A stretch of DNA of 64,000 nt. Source: Streptantibioticus parmotrematis. Its GTDB lineage: Bacteria; Actinomycetota; Actinomycetes; Streptomycetales; Streptomycetaceae. This document shows positions 40,379 to 50,500 of this stretch, in pieces. The stretch covers positions 458,338 to 522,337 of the forward strand of contig NZ_JAINVZ010000002.1 of NCBI RefSeq assembly GCF_019890615.1, written 5' to 3'. Position numbers and translations under genes: made by a program. The first letter of the stretch is position 1. Every line of letters begins with the position of its first letter. Under the pieces are notes generated by a model, which ran no database searches, was not told where the DNA came from, and was given only the letters and a program-made list of their open reading frames with translations.

Positions 40379-42394
40379 CTACAGGGCGACGAGGGTGATC
40401 TCCGTCGCCTTCACGCTCACCCAGACCTCCTGGCCGTCCGCCAGGCCCAGGTCGGCCGCGGCGGTGGTGGTGATCTCGGCGATGGCGTCCAGGCCGCGCG
40501 CCTCGCCGAGCGCGGTCGCCAGCACCCGCACCCGGCCGCCGAGCGCGGTCAGTTCCCGCACCCGCGCGCGCCACACGTTGCGCGGGCTGCCCTCGGGCCG
40601 GTCCCGGTGCAGCGCGACCGCCTCCGGGCCGACCACGGCCAGCGCGGCGTCGCCGTCCGCCCCCTGGGGCGCCTCGGCGGCCACCAGCCGCGCGCCGCCG
40701 GGCAGGCACAGCTCGGCGCCGTCCAGCGTGCCGGTCCAGGCGTTGCGGCCCAGCATCCGCGCCACCCAGGGCGAGCGGGGGTGCCGGGCGACCTCGGCGG
40801 GCGGCGCGTACTGCACCTGGCGGCCGTCCTCCAGCACCAGCACCTGGCCGGCGAGCGAGACCGCCTCGACCGGGTCGTGGGTGACGATCAGGCAGACCCC
40901 GGCGAACCCGGACAGGTGCTCGCGCAGGGTGTGGCGCACGTGCGCCCGGGTGGTCTGGTCGAGGGCGGCCAGCGGCTCGTCCAGCAGCAGCAGCCGTGGC
41001 CGCGCCGCCAACGCCCGGGCCAGCGCGACCCGTTGGGCCTGCCCGCCGGACAGGCGGCCCGGCTTGCGGCGCGCCAGCGGCCCGACCCCGAGCCGCTCCA
41101 GCCAGTCCAGCGCCTCGGCCCGCGCCCGCTTGCGCGGCACGCCCTGCGCCCGCAGCCCGTACGCGGTGTTGGACAGCGCCGTCAGATGCGGGAACAGGGC
41201 GCCGTCCTGCGGCACCCACGCCACCCCGCGCCGGTGCGGTGCCTGCCGTGCGGCGTCCACCTCACCCAGCCGCAGCGTCTCGGTGCGCGAGAGCGGGGTA
41301 AGGCCCAGCAGTGCCCGCAGCAACGTGGTCTTGCCCGCGCCGTTCGGGCCGACGACGGCGATCGTGGTGCCGGGCGGGGCGGACAGCGACAGGTGCGTGT
41401 AGCCGGTGACCTCGGCGGCCAGCGGCCAGGGCGTCACGTCGGCGGGCGGGACGGGCTCCGCCTCCGGCCGCTCGGGGAGCGCCCCGGCACCGGCCAGGCC
41501 CCCGGAGACGTCTCCGGCCGGGTCCTCCACCCGCCGGGCGGCGGCCGGGCGCGCCCCGGTCCAGCGGCCGCGCAGCACCAGCAGCACCGCCATCGCCACC
41601 GCGAGCAGCAGCAGCGAGACGGCGGTCGCGCCCTGTGGGTCGTCCTGGAGCATCAGGTAGACCTGCAACGGCAGGGTCTGGGTGACGCCCGGCAGGTTGC
41701 CCGCGAAGGTGATCGTGGCGCCGAACTCGCCCAGCGCCCGCGCCCAGCACAGCGCGGCGCCCGCCACCAGCCCCGGCGCCGTCATCGGCAGCGTCACCGT
41801 CCAGAACGCGCGCAGCGGGCGGGCGCCCAGCGAGGCGGCGGTCTCCTCGTAGCGGGGATGCAGCGCGGCGAGCGTGCCCTCCAGGCTGATGACCAGGAAC
41901 GGCATGGCCACGAACGCCGCCGCCACCACCGCGCCCTTGGTGGTGAACGGCAGCGTCAGGCCGAACCAGTCCTGAAGCAGCGAGCCGATGACGCCGTTGC
42001 GGCCGAAGCCCATCAGCAACGCCACACCGCCCACCGTCGGCGGCAGCACCATCGGCAGCATCACCAGCGCGCGCACCAGCGTCTTGCCGGGGAACTCCAC
42101 CCGGGCCAGCACCCACGCCAGCGGCACCCCGAACAGCAGCGACAGGCCCAGCGCCGAGAACGACACGGTCAGCGAGAGGCTGAAGGCCTGCCGTACGTCC
42201 GACGCCGTCAGCTCGGACCACAGGTTCGACCACGGGGTGCGCACGAGGACACCGGCCAGCGGCAGCGCGAGGAAGACGACCGCCGCCAACGCGGGGAGGG
42301 CGAGGGCGATCGGCGGTCGTCCGACCCGGCCCGCCGCCCGCCGCCGCACGCGGGGGGCGGCGGGCGGCGCTGCCGCCGGCCGGGTGCCGGTCAC
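40379..42394 (-). CDS. Molybdate ABC transporter permease-ATPase fusion ModBC
   Basis: A 671-residue fusion. Residues about 20-270 are a ModB permease (LMLPMVLPPTVGGVALLMGF, EETAASLGARPLRAFWTVTL as the EAA loop). A Pro/Glu-rich linker follows. The ATPase starts near residue 330: Walker A GPNGAGKTT, signature RLSGGQAQRVALARAL, Walker B LLLLDEPLAALDQ. The C-terminal 70 residues form a Mop/TOBE domain (VWVSVKATEITLVAL). The first codon GTG overlaps the modA stop. The fusion of ModB with ModC, in place of separate subunits, is seen in actinobacteria. It imports molybdate for Moco enzymes. Confidence 0.92.
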   Translation of the reverse strand: MTGTRPAAAPPAAPRVRRRAAGRVGRPPIALALPALAAVVFLALPLAGVLVRTPWSNLWSELTASDVRQAFSLSLTVSFSALGLSLLFGVPLAWVLARVEFPGKTLVRALVMLPMVLPPTVGGVALLMGFGRNGVIGSLLQDWFGLTLPFTTKGAVVAAAFVAMPFLVISLEGTLAALHPRYEETAASLGARPLRAFWTVTLPMTAPGLVAGAALCWARALGEFGATITFAGNLPGVTQTLPLQVYLMLQDDPQGATAVSLLLLAVAMAVLLVLRGRWTGARPAAARRVEDPAGDVSGGLAGAGALPERPEAEPVPPADVTPWPLAAEVTGYTHLSLSAPPGTTIAVVGPNGAGKTTLLRALLGLTPLSRTETLRLGEVDAARQAPHRRGVAWVPQDGALFPHLTALSNTAYGLRAQGVPRKRARAEALDWLERLGVGPLARRKPGRLSGGQAQRVALARALAARPRLLLLDEPLAALDQTTRAHVRHTLREHLSGFAGVCLIVTHDPVEAVSLAGQVLVLEDGRQVQYAPPAEVARHPRSPWVARMLGRNAWTGTLDGAELCLPGGARLVAAEAPQGADGDAALAVVGPEAVALHRDRPEGSPRNVWRARVRELTALGGRVRVLATALGEARGLDAIAEITTTAAADLGLADGQEVWVSVKATEITLVAL

Positions 42395-43200
42395 GGCTGC
42401 TGGAAGCCGTAGGAGCGCAGGATCGACTGGCCCTGGGAGGACGCCAGGAAGCTGACGAACGCCGAGGCGTCGGTCTTGTCCTTGGAGTCGTCCAGCGTCG
42501 CCGCCGGGTAGGAGGCGATGGCGTTCTGGCTGTCGGGGATGGTCACCGTGCCGACCTTGCCCTTGGCGCCCTCGGCGTCGGTGACGTAGACGATGCCCGC
42601 GTCGGCCTCGCCGAGCTCCACCTTGCTGAGCACGGCCGTGACGCTGGCCTCCTGGGAGACCGGGTGCACGGTGACGTGCTGGGCCTTGAGGACCTTGTCG
42701 CCGTAGTTGCCGACCGGCACCTGCGGCGCGGCCAGCACCACCTTCAGGCTGGACTTCGACAGGTCGTCCAGCCCGGTGATCTTCTTCGGGTTGCCCGGCG
42801 CGGTGGCGATCGTCAGCCGGTTCTTGGCGATGATCGTCGGGCTGCCGGTCTCGGACTTCAGGCCGTCCATCGTCTTGGTGTCGGCGGTCACCAGCACGTC
42901 CGCCGGGACGCCCTGCTTGACCTGCGCGGCCAGGTCCTGCGACCCGGCGAAGGAGAAGCGCACCGTGGTGCCCGGGTGGGCCTTCTCGTACGCGGCGCCC
43001 TCGGCCTTGAAGACGTTGTCGAGGGAGGCGGCGGCCAGCACGGTCAGCGTGACCTCCTTGCCGGAGGCCGCCGAGCCGCTGGGCGACCCCGACGCGCTGG
43101 AACTGGAGGAGGACTTGGAGCCGCCACAGGCGGCCAGGGGCAGCACGAGGGCGACGGCCACCGCGGGCAGGGCCGCACGGCGGATGAGGGTGGAGGACAT
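42391..43200 (-). CDS. modA: Molybdate-binding lipoprotein ModA
   Basis: A 269-residue periplasm-type binding protein. The signal peptide ends LVLPLAACG (about 18-26), a good lipobox with Cys-25. A Ser/Gly-rich linker follows. The mature part has LTVLAAASLDNVFKAEGAAY, the first molybdate-contacting loop, then FSFAGSQDLAAQVKQGVPAD, and EASVTAVLSKVELGEADAGI for the second lobe. It captures molybdate (or tungstate) at the membrane. It lies between the TOBE regulator and modBC, with a 3-base overlap of modBC. Confidence 0.94.
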   Translation of the reverse strand: MSSTLIRRAALPAVAVALVLPLAACGGSKSSSSSSASGSPSGSAASGKEVTLTVLAAASLDNVFKAEGAAYEKAHPGTTVRFSFAGSQDLAAQVKQGVPADVLVTADTKTMDGLKSETGSPTIIAKNRLTIATAPGNPKKITGLDDLSKSSLKVVLAAPQVPVGNYGDKVLKAQHVTVHPVSQEASVTAVLSKVELGEADAGIVYVTDAEGAKGKVGTVTIPDSQNAIASYPAATLDDSKDKTDASAFVSFLASSQGQSILRSYGFQQP

Positions 43201-43229
43201 CGGAGTCTCCGTCAGGCTTCGGGACCAGC

Positions 43230-43628
43230 TCAGGCGCGGTCGATGTGGACATTGGTGGACTTCACGCGGGCGATGGCTTCCATGCCCACTTCGAAGCCCA
43301 GTTCCTCGACGGCCTCGCGGGTGAGGAGGGAGACGAGGCGATGCGGACCTGCTTGGATCTCCACCTGGGCGGCGACGTCCCCTAGCTTCACGGCGGTGAT
43401 GATGCCGGGGAAGGCGTTGCGCACCGAGGTGTACGGCCCGTCCGTGTCCTCGACACCCGCCTCCTCGGCGAGCGTGACCGAGAAGGCGGCGAGGTCACGG
43501 CCGTCGATCAGCCGTTTGCCCGAGTCGTCCCGGTGGGTACGGATCCGGCCCGCGTCCGCCCACCGGCGGGCGGTGTCCGGGCTGACGCCGAGCAGACGTG
43601 CCGCCTGGCCGATGGTGTAGGACCGCAT
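43230..43628 (-). CDS. HTH-TOBE molybdenum-responsive protein (ModE-like)
   Basis: A 132-residue protein. Residues 1-50 are an excisionase/MerR-like HTH (MRSYTIGQAARLLGVSPDTA). Residues about 65-130 are a Mop/TOBE molybdate-binding domain (AFPGIITAVKLGDVAAQVEI; EELGFEVGMEAIARVKSTNV). This differs from E. coli ModE, which uses a winged helix and two TOBE copies. It probably represses or activates the mod operon that it heads. I chose ATG 43628; MPMRSY from 43634 is equally possible. No strong ribosome site is visible. An inverted repeat lies just upstream at 43655-43698. Confidence 0.85.
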   Translation of the reverse strand: MRSYTIGQAARLLGVSPDTARRWADAGRIRTHRDDSGKRLIDGRDLAAFSVTLAEEAGVEDTDGPYTSVRNAFPGIITAVKLGDVAAQVEIQAGPHRLVSLLTREAVEELGFEVGMEAIARVKSTNVHIDRA

Positions 43629-43654
43629 GGGCATGGACGTTAGAGCCGTCCCCC

Positions 43655-43698
43655 TCGCATCTGCAAGCAAGTTCGGTCGATGGGCCCGGCAGATGCGA
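43655..43698. promoter_or_regulatory. Inverted repeat upstream of the mod operon
   Basis: TCGCATCTGC (43655-43664) and GCAGATGCGA (43689-43698) are perfect 10-bp inverted copies 24 bases apart, between the flippase-like stop and the HTH-TOBE start. It is either an operator for the HTH-TOBE protein or a terminator for the gene to the right. Confidence 0.5.
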
Positions 43699-43756
43699 TG
43701 GCCGTTGTACGAACCTACGGACGTTCAGCGGTGGTTGTCGCGGCCCGGTCCGCCCG

Positions 43757-46700
43757 TCACAGCGCGCCCTTGCGTGTCAGATGGGTGAACGCCAGCCAGC
43801 CCGGCAGCACCGGCAGCCAGAAGGTGACCAGACGGAAGAGCAGCACCGCCGACAGCGCCTTGTCGCCCGGCATCCCCGCGATGGTCAGCGCACCGGACAG
43901 CGCCGCCTCGATCGCGCCGACACCGCCGGGCGACGGCACCGCGGAACCGGCCGCGTTCGCCACCAGGAACACCACCGCGACGCTCGCGAAGCTCATCGAG
44001 CTGAACCCGAACGACCTGATCGAGGCGTCCAGGCACGCCACGTTGACGACCGTCAGCAGGATCACGCCGCCCGCGCCGGTCGCCAGCTTCTTCGGCCGCT
44101 GGAGCATGTCCAGCATGCGCGGCACCACGCCCGCGAACAGCGAGCGCACCCGGGTGGAGACGAACTTGCGCAGCTGCGGCACCGCCGTGACCACCAGCAC
44201 CAGCACCGCCGCCGTCAGCAGCCCCGCGATCACCGTGCGGGACGGCGACAACGAGGGCGCGTGCTGGGTGCCGGTCAGATAGCCGAAGGTGGCCAGCAGC
44301 AGGATGTGGCCGCCCAGCGACGCCAGCTGCGCCGCGCCGACACTGGCGACCGCCAGGCCCGGCCGGACCCCGTTGCGTTGCAGGAAGCGGGTGTTGAGCG
44401 CCACGCCGCCGACCGCCGCCGGTGCCACCAGCTTCACGAAGTTGCCCGCGACCTGCGCCATCATCGTGCGCCCGAACGGCACCTTCTCCGGCACGAAGCC
44501 CAGCAGGCTCATCGACGCCGGCACGTACGTCAGCGCGGACAGCGCCAGCGCCGCCAGCACCCACGCCCAGTTCGCCTGCCCGACCAGCTGGCTCCACTTC
44601 AGCTGCGCGAACTGCGACAGCAGGAAGTACGCGGCGATGGCACCGGCGATGAAACTGATCAGGGTGCGCGCCTTGAACCGCTCCAGGCGCACCGGCTGCA
44701 CCGGCGCCTGCGGCCTGATCTGGAGCACCTGCTGCCGTATCTGCGACAGCAGGTCCTCCTCGCGGGCGGCCTCCATCGCGTCCTCCATGGCGCGCTTCTC
44801 GGCCTCCTTCTCCGCCTTGCGGTGCGCCTTGGCGGCCTTGCGGTCCTGCGTCGGGTCCGGCGGCTCCGCGGGCACCTTGAAACGCGCGGCCTCGATCACC
44901 GCGGCCCGCTCCCGCTCCGCGCGCTCCTTCGCCAGCTGCCGCAGCGTGCCCCGGGTCGAACGCGACAGCGCGATCGGCTGGAGCAGCGGCAGGCTGTCGG
45001 CCACCGCGTCCGGGCCCAGCACCCGCACCGCCGAGGCGACCGCCCGCCGCGGCCCCACCCGCAGCGCGAACGTCGTCATCAACTGCGCGATGTCCATGCG
45101 CAGCACCACGTCACCGGCCGCGATCTCACCGCCGCGCAGGTCGGTCACGTACAGCGTCCCGGCCGGGTCCACCAGCAGCGACTCGCCCACCAGCCTGCGG
45201 TGCGCGATCCGCCGCGACTGCAACGCCTTGACCTGCTCCCACGCGGCGTCCATCACCGCGTCGGTGATCTCCTCGTCGGCGAGGGTGTCCAGGGAGCGCC
45301 CGTCGATGTGCTCGTAGACCAGCATCACGGCGTCCGGGCCCAGCTCGGAGGTGGCGATCAGCTTCGGCGCGTGCGCCCCCGCGGAGATCGCCGCGTACGC
45401 CAGCAGCGCCTCCTGCTCCAGCGCCTGCCGCAGCGACTGGAGGCTGCGGCGCTCGTGCACCTCACGCAGTTGCAGGCGGCGCCAGACCCGGTAGAAGAAG
45501 CCGTGCGCCTGCTGCTCGCGGTCGACCACCGTGATGTCCAGCGGCGGGCCGTCCTCCAGCGTCACCAGGTAGCGCCGCCCCCGCTCCGACTCCGGGTCGG
45601 CGCTGTCGGCGACGCCCGAGTCGTCGAAGCGCTGCGCGGTCACCGGCGCGAACCCGACCCGGCGCAGCCCGGCCAGCAGCGTCCGCCCGGTCGGCCGCAC
45701 GTTGGGCGAGCCGACGGTGTAGACCGTGCCGTACGCCACCGTCCAGCCGATCAGCACCGTGACGATGATCGAGAACGGTGTCGTGTAGCCGCCGACCAGC
45801 ACCGCGAACGAGTCCAGCAGCAGCACCACCCACAGCGCCACCCGCCAGCGCGGCCGCCGCGCCATCCCGACCGCCGTCATGTACGCGATGACCGGCGCGA
45901 GATAGCCGTGCACGGGGTCGGTGATGCCGCCGCTGGGCGCGGTCTGGGTCAGCGCCTCGCGGATCGCGGCGGGCGCGGTGTCGGTGACCCACAGGTCACC
46001 GGCGAGCGAGATGCCGTGCGCCAGCACCGCGGCCAGCACGCCGTCGGCGACCCGCAGCCCGTCGCGTTTGATCAGCCGCTCGACGGCGAACGCGACGGGC
46101 ACGATCAGCACGGCGACGCTGGCGGTGAACCCGGCGAAGCTGATCAGGAAGTCCGGGGCGTGGTTGGTGCCGCGCGCGATGTCCTGCTCCACGCCCGAGG
46201 TCGTGCCGTGCGCGAACCCGGCGATGGCCAGCACCACGCCGATGCCGAGGACGCCCATCAGGAAGCGCAGCAGGTCCACCGGCCGGTGCACGCGCGCGGC
46301 CAGCAGCGGCTCGTCACCGGACAACTCGTCCACGTGCTCGACGGGCAGCGGGTTGCCGACGGCCGTCGCGCCGGAGGGCGGGCGCGAGGAGTCGTCCGCA
46401 CCGCTGCCGCCGTTGTCGCCGCTCTCGCCGTCGCCGCCGTTGCCGTCCTCGCGGCCGGATCCGTCGTCGTCGTCCGGGTCGTGGGTCACGGGGTCGGGGG
46501 AGTCGTCGTGGTCGTCACGGGCGTGGTCGTCGCGGTCGTCGTGGCCGCCGGTGTCGTCCCGGGCGTCGTCGTGGGCGCCGCTGTCGTCCCGGGCGCCGTC
46601 GTCATGGGCGCCGCTGTCGTCGTGGCCGCCCTCGTCGCCGTGGGCGTCGGCGGGGGCCGGTGCCGGGTCGTGGCCGTCCGCGTCGCGCGCCGGCTCGTCC

Positions 46701-46813
46701 GTCACGTCACCGTCGCCTTCGTCCGGGTGCGCGGGCAGCCCTGAACCGGCCCGGACCACCTCGGTGGAGTCCGCGCCCGCCCCTGGGGCCGTTGAGTTTT
46801 GATCTCGTATCAC
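43757..46813 (-). CDS. Large flippase-like (LPG-synthase TM fold) protein with kinase-like domain
   Basis: A 1018-residue protein. Residues 1-150 are disordered, with an Asp/His/Gly repeat (GGHDDSGAHDDGARDDSGAH-type). Six or so helices follow (about 175-330), then a cytosolic domain (about 345-600) with LVYEHIDGRSLDTL, IAHRRLVGESLLV and YVTDLRGGEIA, which resembles the catalytic loop and DFG-like motif of kinase-fold (LPS-kinase-like) proteins. A charged linker follows. Residues about 690-1018 are the lysylphosphatidylglycerol-synthase TM/UPF0104 flippase domain (APAAVGGVALNTRFLQRNG; AVPSPGGVGAIEAALSGAL). It could flip or modify a lipid. GTG start. Confidence 0.88.
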   Translation of the reverse strand: MIRDQNSTAPGAGADSTEVVRAGSGLPAHPDEGDGDVTDEPARDADGHDPAPAPADAHGDEGGHDDSGAHDDGARDDSGAHDDARDDTGGHDDRDDHARDDHDDSPDPVTHDPDDDDGSGREDGNGGDGESGDNGGSGADDSSRPPSGATAVGNPLPVEHVDELSGDEPLLAARVHRPVDLLRFLMGVLGIGVVLAIAGFAHGTTSGVEQDIARGTNHAPDFLISFAGFTASVAVLIVPVAFAVERLIKRDGLRVADGVLAAVLAHGISLAGDLWVTDTAPAAIREALTQTAPSGGITDPVHGYLAPVIAYMTAVGMARRPRWRVALWVVLLLDSFAVLVGGYTTPFSIIVTVLIGWTVAYGTVYTVGSPNVRPTGRTLLAGLRRVGFAPVTAQRFDDSGVADSADPESERGRRYLVTLEDGPPLDITVVDREQQAHGFFYRVWRRLQLREVHERRSLQSLRQALEQEALLAYAAISAGAHAPKLIATSELGPDAVMLVYEHIDGRSLDTLADEEITDAVMDAAWEQVKALQSRRIAHRRLVGESLLVDPAGTLYVTDLRGGEIAAGDVVLRMDIAQLMTTFALRVGPRRAVASAVRVLGPDAVADSLPLLQPIALSRSTRGTLRQLAKERAERERAAVIEAARFKVPAEPPDPTQDRKAAKAHRKAEKEAEKRAMEDAMEAAREEDLLSQIRQQVLQIRPQAPVQPVRLERFKARTLISFIAGAIAAYFLLSQFAQLKWSQLVGQANWAWVLAALALSALTYVPASMSLLGFVPEKVPFGRTMMAQVAGNFVKLVAPAAVGGVALNTRFLQRNGVRPGLAVASVGAAQLASLGGHILLLATFGYLTGTQHAPSLSPSRTVIAGLLTAAVLVLVVTAVPQLRKFVSTRVRSLFAGVVPRMLDMLQRPKKLATGAGGVILLTVVNVACLDASIRSFGFSSMSFASVAVVFLVANAAGSAVPSPGGVGAIEAALSGALTIAGMPGDKALSAVLLFRLVTFWLPVLPGWLAFTHLTRKGAL
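46450..46660 (-). repeat. Degenerate Asp/His-coding repeats
   Basis: Units of CGTCGTGGGCGCCGCTGTC type recur with changes in the first part of the flippase-like gene. They encode repeats of GAHDD, RDDSG and HDD. The run keeps frame throughout. Confidence 0.8.
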
Positions 46814-46965
46814 CAGTCACCGCCCGGAAGATGGTGGCACGGACGGGCCCCGGATGGGGGCATGAGGGTGCATTTCGAGGGAGCGGGCGCCGGATGGTAT
46901 GCGCCGCGCGGCCTCCGTACGCGCGCCCGGGGGGACTGTCGGTGGCATGCGGCAGGATGGCCCGG

Positions 46966-47325
46966 GTGAGCGACGAGCACGTCCCCGAGGGGGAAGCCGG
47001 TGAGCTGCCCGCGTACGCGGAGCGGGTGCTCGACGTCGCCGAGGCGATCCCGCCCGGCAAGGTGATGACCTACGGCGACGTGGCCGAGTGGCTGGAAGAG
47101 GGCGGCCCGCGCCAGGTCGGCCGCGTCATGGCGCTGTACGGCGGCGGCGTGCCGTGGTGGCGGGTGGTGCGCGCCGACGGCCGCCCGCTGCCCGGGGCCG
47201 AGCGGAAGGCGCTGGCCCGATACCGCGAGGAGGGCACACCGCTGCGCGACGCGGCGCGGTCCGCCGGTGACCGCATACCCCGCCTGGACCTGGCGCGGGC
47301 CCGGTGGGACGGGACGCGCGGGTGA
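46966..47325 (+). CDS. Alkyltransferase-like (ATL) DNA-binding protein
   Basis: A 119-residue member of the MGMT family. Residues about 20-75 form the DNA-binding domain (IPPGKVMTYGDVAEWL; GGPRQVGRVMALYGG). The active-site PCHRV motif is PWWRVV (63-68), with Trp in place of the acceptor Cys, so it cannot accept alkyl groups. ATL proteins bind O6-alkylguanine and feed it to nucleotide excision repair. It lies by adnA, as in M. tuberculosis Rv3204. I chose GTG 46966: CAGGAT, a -10-like box, ends eight bases before it, giving a leaderless message. ATG 46957 is the alternative. Confidence 0.9.
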   Translation: MSDEHVPEGEAGELPAYAERVLDVAEAIPPGKVMTYGDVAEWLEEGGPRQVGRVMALYGGGVPWWRVVRADGRPLPGAERKALARYREEGTPLRDAARSAGDRIPRLDLARARWDGTRG

Positions 47326-47598
47326 GTGCCCACGGCTGTTCACACCATCCAGCTTCCGCCATCCGGCGCCGGGACACCCGGTCCGCGGCCCGGACGGAGT
47401 AGCGGACGCCACGGCGCACGGAGGACCGCAGGGCGCGGCGAGGCGGCCACCGGCCCGCGCGGGGCGTGGCGTAGCGTCGGCACCCGGCCCGGCGGCCCCC
47501 GCCGCACCGCCGCCCGACCGCCCGTACGACCCCCGCGACCGCCCGCACGACCGCGCCGCCGACCCCGACCGCCCCCGCAACCGGAACCGCCGATCCAC

Positions 47599-50500
47599 GT
47601 GACCTCCCCCTCCAGTCGTTCCCCTCGTGCCCGGCGCGCGCGCGTCCCGGCGCGCGGCTACCGGCTGGTCCACACCCCGCCGCGGGCGCCGGTGCTCCCT
47701 GATCTGGACGCCCGGCAGCGCGCCGTGGTTGACCACGGGGGCGGACCGCTCCTGGTGCTCGCCGGTCCCGGCACGGGGAAGACGACGACGCTGGTGGAGG
47801 CGGTGGCGGAACGGGTGCGCCGCGGCACCGATCCGGCACGCGTGCTGGTGCTCACCTTCAGCCGCAGGGCCGCCGGTGAACTGCGGGACCGCATCGCCGC
47901 CCGCCTCGACGGAAGCGGCGGCGCCGCGGGAGCGCCGACGGCGACGACCTTCCACTCGTACTGCTACGCCCTGGTCCGCGCCCACCAGGACCCGGAGCGC
48001 TTCTCCTACCCGCTGCGCCTGCTGTCGGGACCCGAACAGGACGTCGTCGTACGGGAACTGCTCGCCGGGCAGGCCGAGCTGGCGCGGGCCGGGCGGGCGG
48101 CCGTGCGCTGGCCGGACGACCTGCGCGCCTGCCTGACCACCCGCGGCTTCGCCGACGAGGTGCGGGCGGTGCTGGCGCGCACCCGGGAGCTGGGACTCGC
48201 GCCCGGGGAGCTGGAGGCGTTCGCGCGCCGTGCCGGACGCCCTGACTGGCAGGCCGCCGCCGGGTTCCTCGCCGAATACCTGGACGTGATGGACTGGCAG
48301 GGGGCCGTCGACTACACCGACCTCGTACACCGCGCGGTCCCCGCCGCCCGCGAACGCGCCGGGGACTACGACGCGGTCTTCGTCGACGAGTACCAGGACA
48401 CCGACCCCGCGCAGGTCCGGCTGCTGGCCGCGCTCGCCTCGGGCGGCCGCACCCTGGTGGCGTTCGGCGACCCCGACCAGTCGATCTACGCCTTCCGCGG
48501 CGCCGACGTGGGCGGCATCCTCGACTTCCCCGACACGTTCCGCCGCGCCGACGGCCGCCCGGCACCGGTCGCCGTGCTGGGCGTCTCCCGCCGCTCCGGC
48601 GCCGGACTGCTGGCGGCGACCCGGCTGTTGTCCCGGCGGATGCCGCTGACCCGGCTGCCCGCCGACGCGGTCCGCGCCCACCGCGAACCGACCGCGGTGC
48701 GCGAGGGCGGCCGCGTCGAGGCGCTGACCTTCCCGACCGCGGGGGCCGAGACCGACGCCGTCGCCGACCTGCTGCGCCGCGCCCACCTGGAGGACGGACT
48801 GCCGTGGCGGGAGATGGCGGTGCTGGTGCGTTCGGGGGCGCGGTCGCTGCCCGTGCTGCGGCGCGCGCTGACCTCGGCCGGAGTGCCCGTCGAGATCGAC
48901 GGTGACGACCTCCCGCTGCGCGACGAGCCCGCCGTCGCCCCGCTGCTGCTGGCGCTACGGGTCGCGGCGCGGGGGGCGCTGGACGGCGCCGCCACCAGCC
49001 CGGAGGCGGCCGAGGAAATGCAGGCCCCCGCGCCCGGCGCCGCCGCAAGCCCCGAGCCGGCCGGCGGCCCGCCCGCCTGGCTGCCCGTCGAGGACGCCCT
49101 GACCCTGCTGACCTCCCCCCTCGCCGGGCTCGACGCCACCGACCTGCGGGTACTCGGCCGCGCCCTGCGCGAGGAGGAACGCGCCGCCGGGCGGGCCGTG
49201 CCCAGGCCGTCCGACGTCCTGCTCGCCGAGGCGCTCGCCGAGCCGGAACGCCTGGCCGCCCACGACCCCCTCCACGCCAGAGGAGCCCAGCGCCTGGGCG
49301 ACCTGCTGCGCCGCGCCCGCCGCATCCTCGCGCGCGGCGGCACCCCGCAGGAGGCGCTGTGGCTGCTGTGGGACGGCACGCCGTGGCCGGGCCGGCTGGA
49401 ACGTGCCGCCCTGCGCGGCGGCGCGGCGGCCCGCAACGCCGACCGGGACCTGGACGCCGTCTGCGCGCTGTTCGAGACCGCCGCCCGCGCCGAGGAACGC
49501 ACCGGCGGCCGTGGCGCCCTCAACCTGCTCGCGGAACTCGACGCCCAGGACATCGCCGCCGACGTGCTGACCCGCCGCGCCGTGCGGCCCGACGCGGTGC
49601 GCCTGATGACCGCGCACCGCAGCAAGGGCCTGGAATGGCCGCTGGTGGTCGTCGCGGGCGTGCAGGAAGGACTCTGGCCCGACCTGCGGCGGCGCGGCTC
49701 GCTGCTGGAGGCCGACCGCATCGGCCGCGACGGCCTGGCCGAACCCCTGCCGCCCGGCGCACTGCTCGCGGAGGAACGCAGGCTCTTCTACGTGGCCGCC
49801 ACCCGCGCCCGCGACCGCCTCGTCGTCACCGCCGTCAAGGCCCCGGCGGCCGACGGCGACCAGCCCTCCCGTTTCCTGGCCGAACTCGGCGTCGAGCCGC
49901 GCGACGTCACCGTCCGCCCGCGCCGCCCGCTCGCCGTCGCCGCCCTCGTCGCCGAACTGCGCGCCACCACCGTCGACCCCGACGCGACCCCGGCGCTGCG
50001 GCACGCCGCCGCCGTACGGCTGGCCCGGCTCGCCGCGCTCACCGACGACGGCCACGCCCTCGTACCGGCCGCGCACCCGGACCGCTGGTGGGGCCTGGAC
50101 GAGCCGACGCACACCGGCGCGCCGCTGCGCGACCCCGCGCAGCCGGTCGCGCTGTCGGCCAGCGCGCTGGACCAGCTCGTCAACACCTGCTCGTTGCAGT
50201 GGTTCCTGGGCCGGGAGGTGCGCGCGGACGACCCGTCGACCACCGCGCAGGGTTTCGGCAACGTGGTGCACGTCCTCGCCGACGAGGTCACGGCGGGACG
50301 CGCCCCGGCCCGCCTCGACGTGCTCATGGAACGCCTGGACTCGGTCTGGGACGCGCTCGCCTTCGAGGCGCCGTTCAAGTCCCGCCAGGAACGCGAGCAG
50401 GCCCGCGCCGCCCTGGAGCGCTTCCTGCGCTGGCACGTCATGGAACGCGGCCGCGAGCCCGTCGACTCCGAGCACCCGGTCGACGTCACCCTGCGGGCCG

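Noticed and set aside
47326..47598. Extended N-terminus of adnA
   Set aside because: 91 codons of Arg/Pro/Gly-rich sequence without similarity to helicases; GTG 47599 gives a sensible start, although this is not proven.
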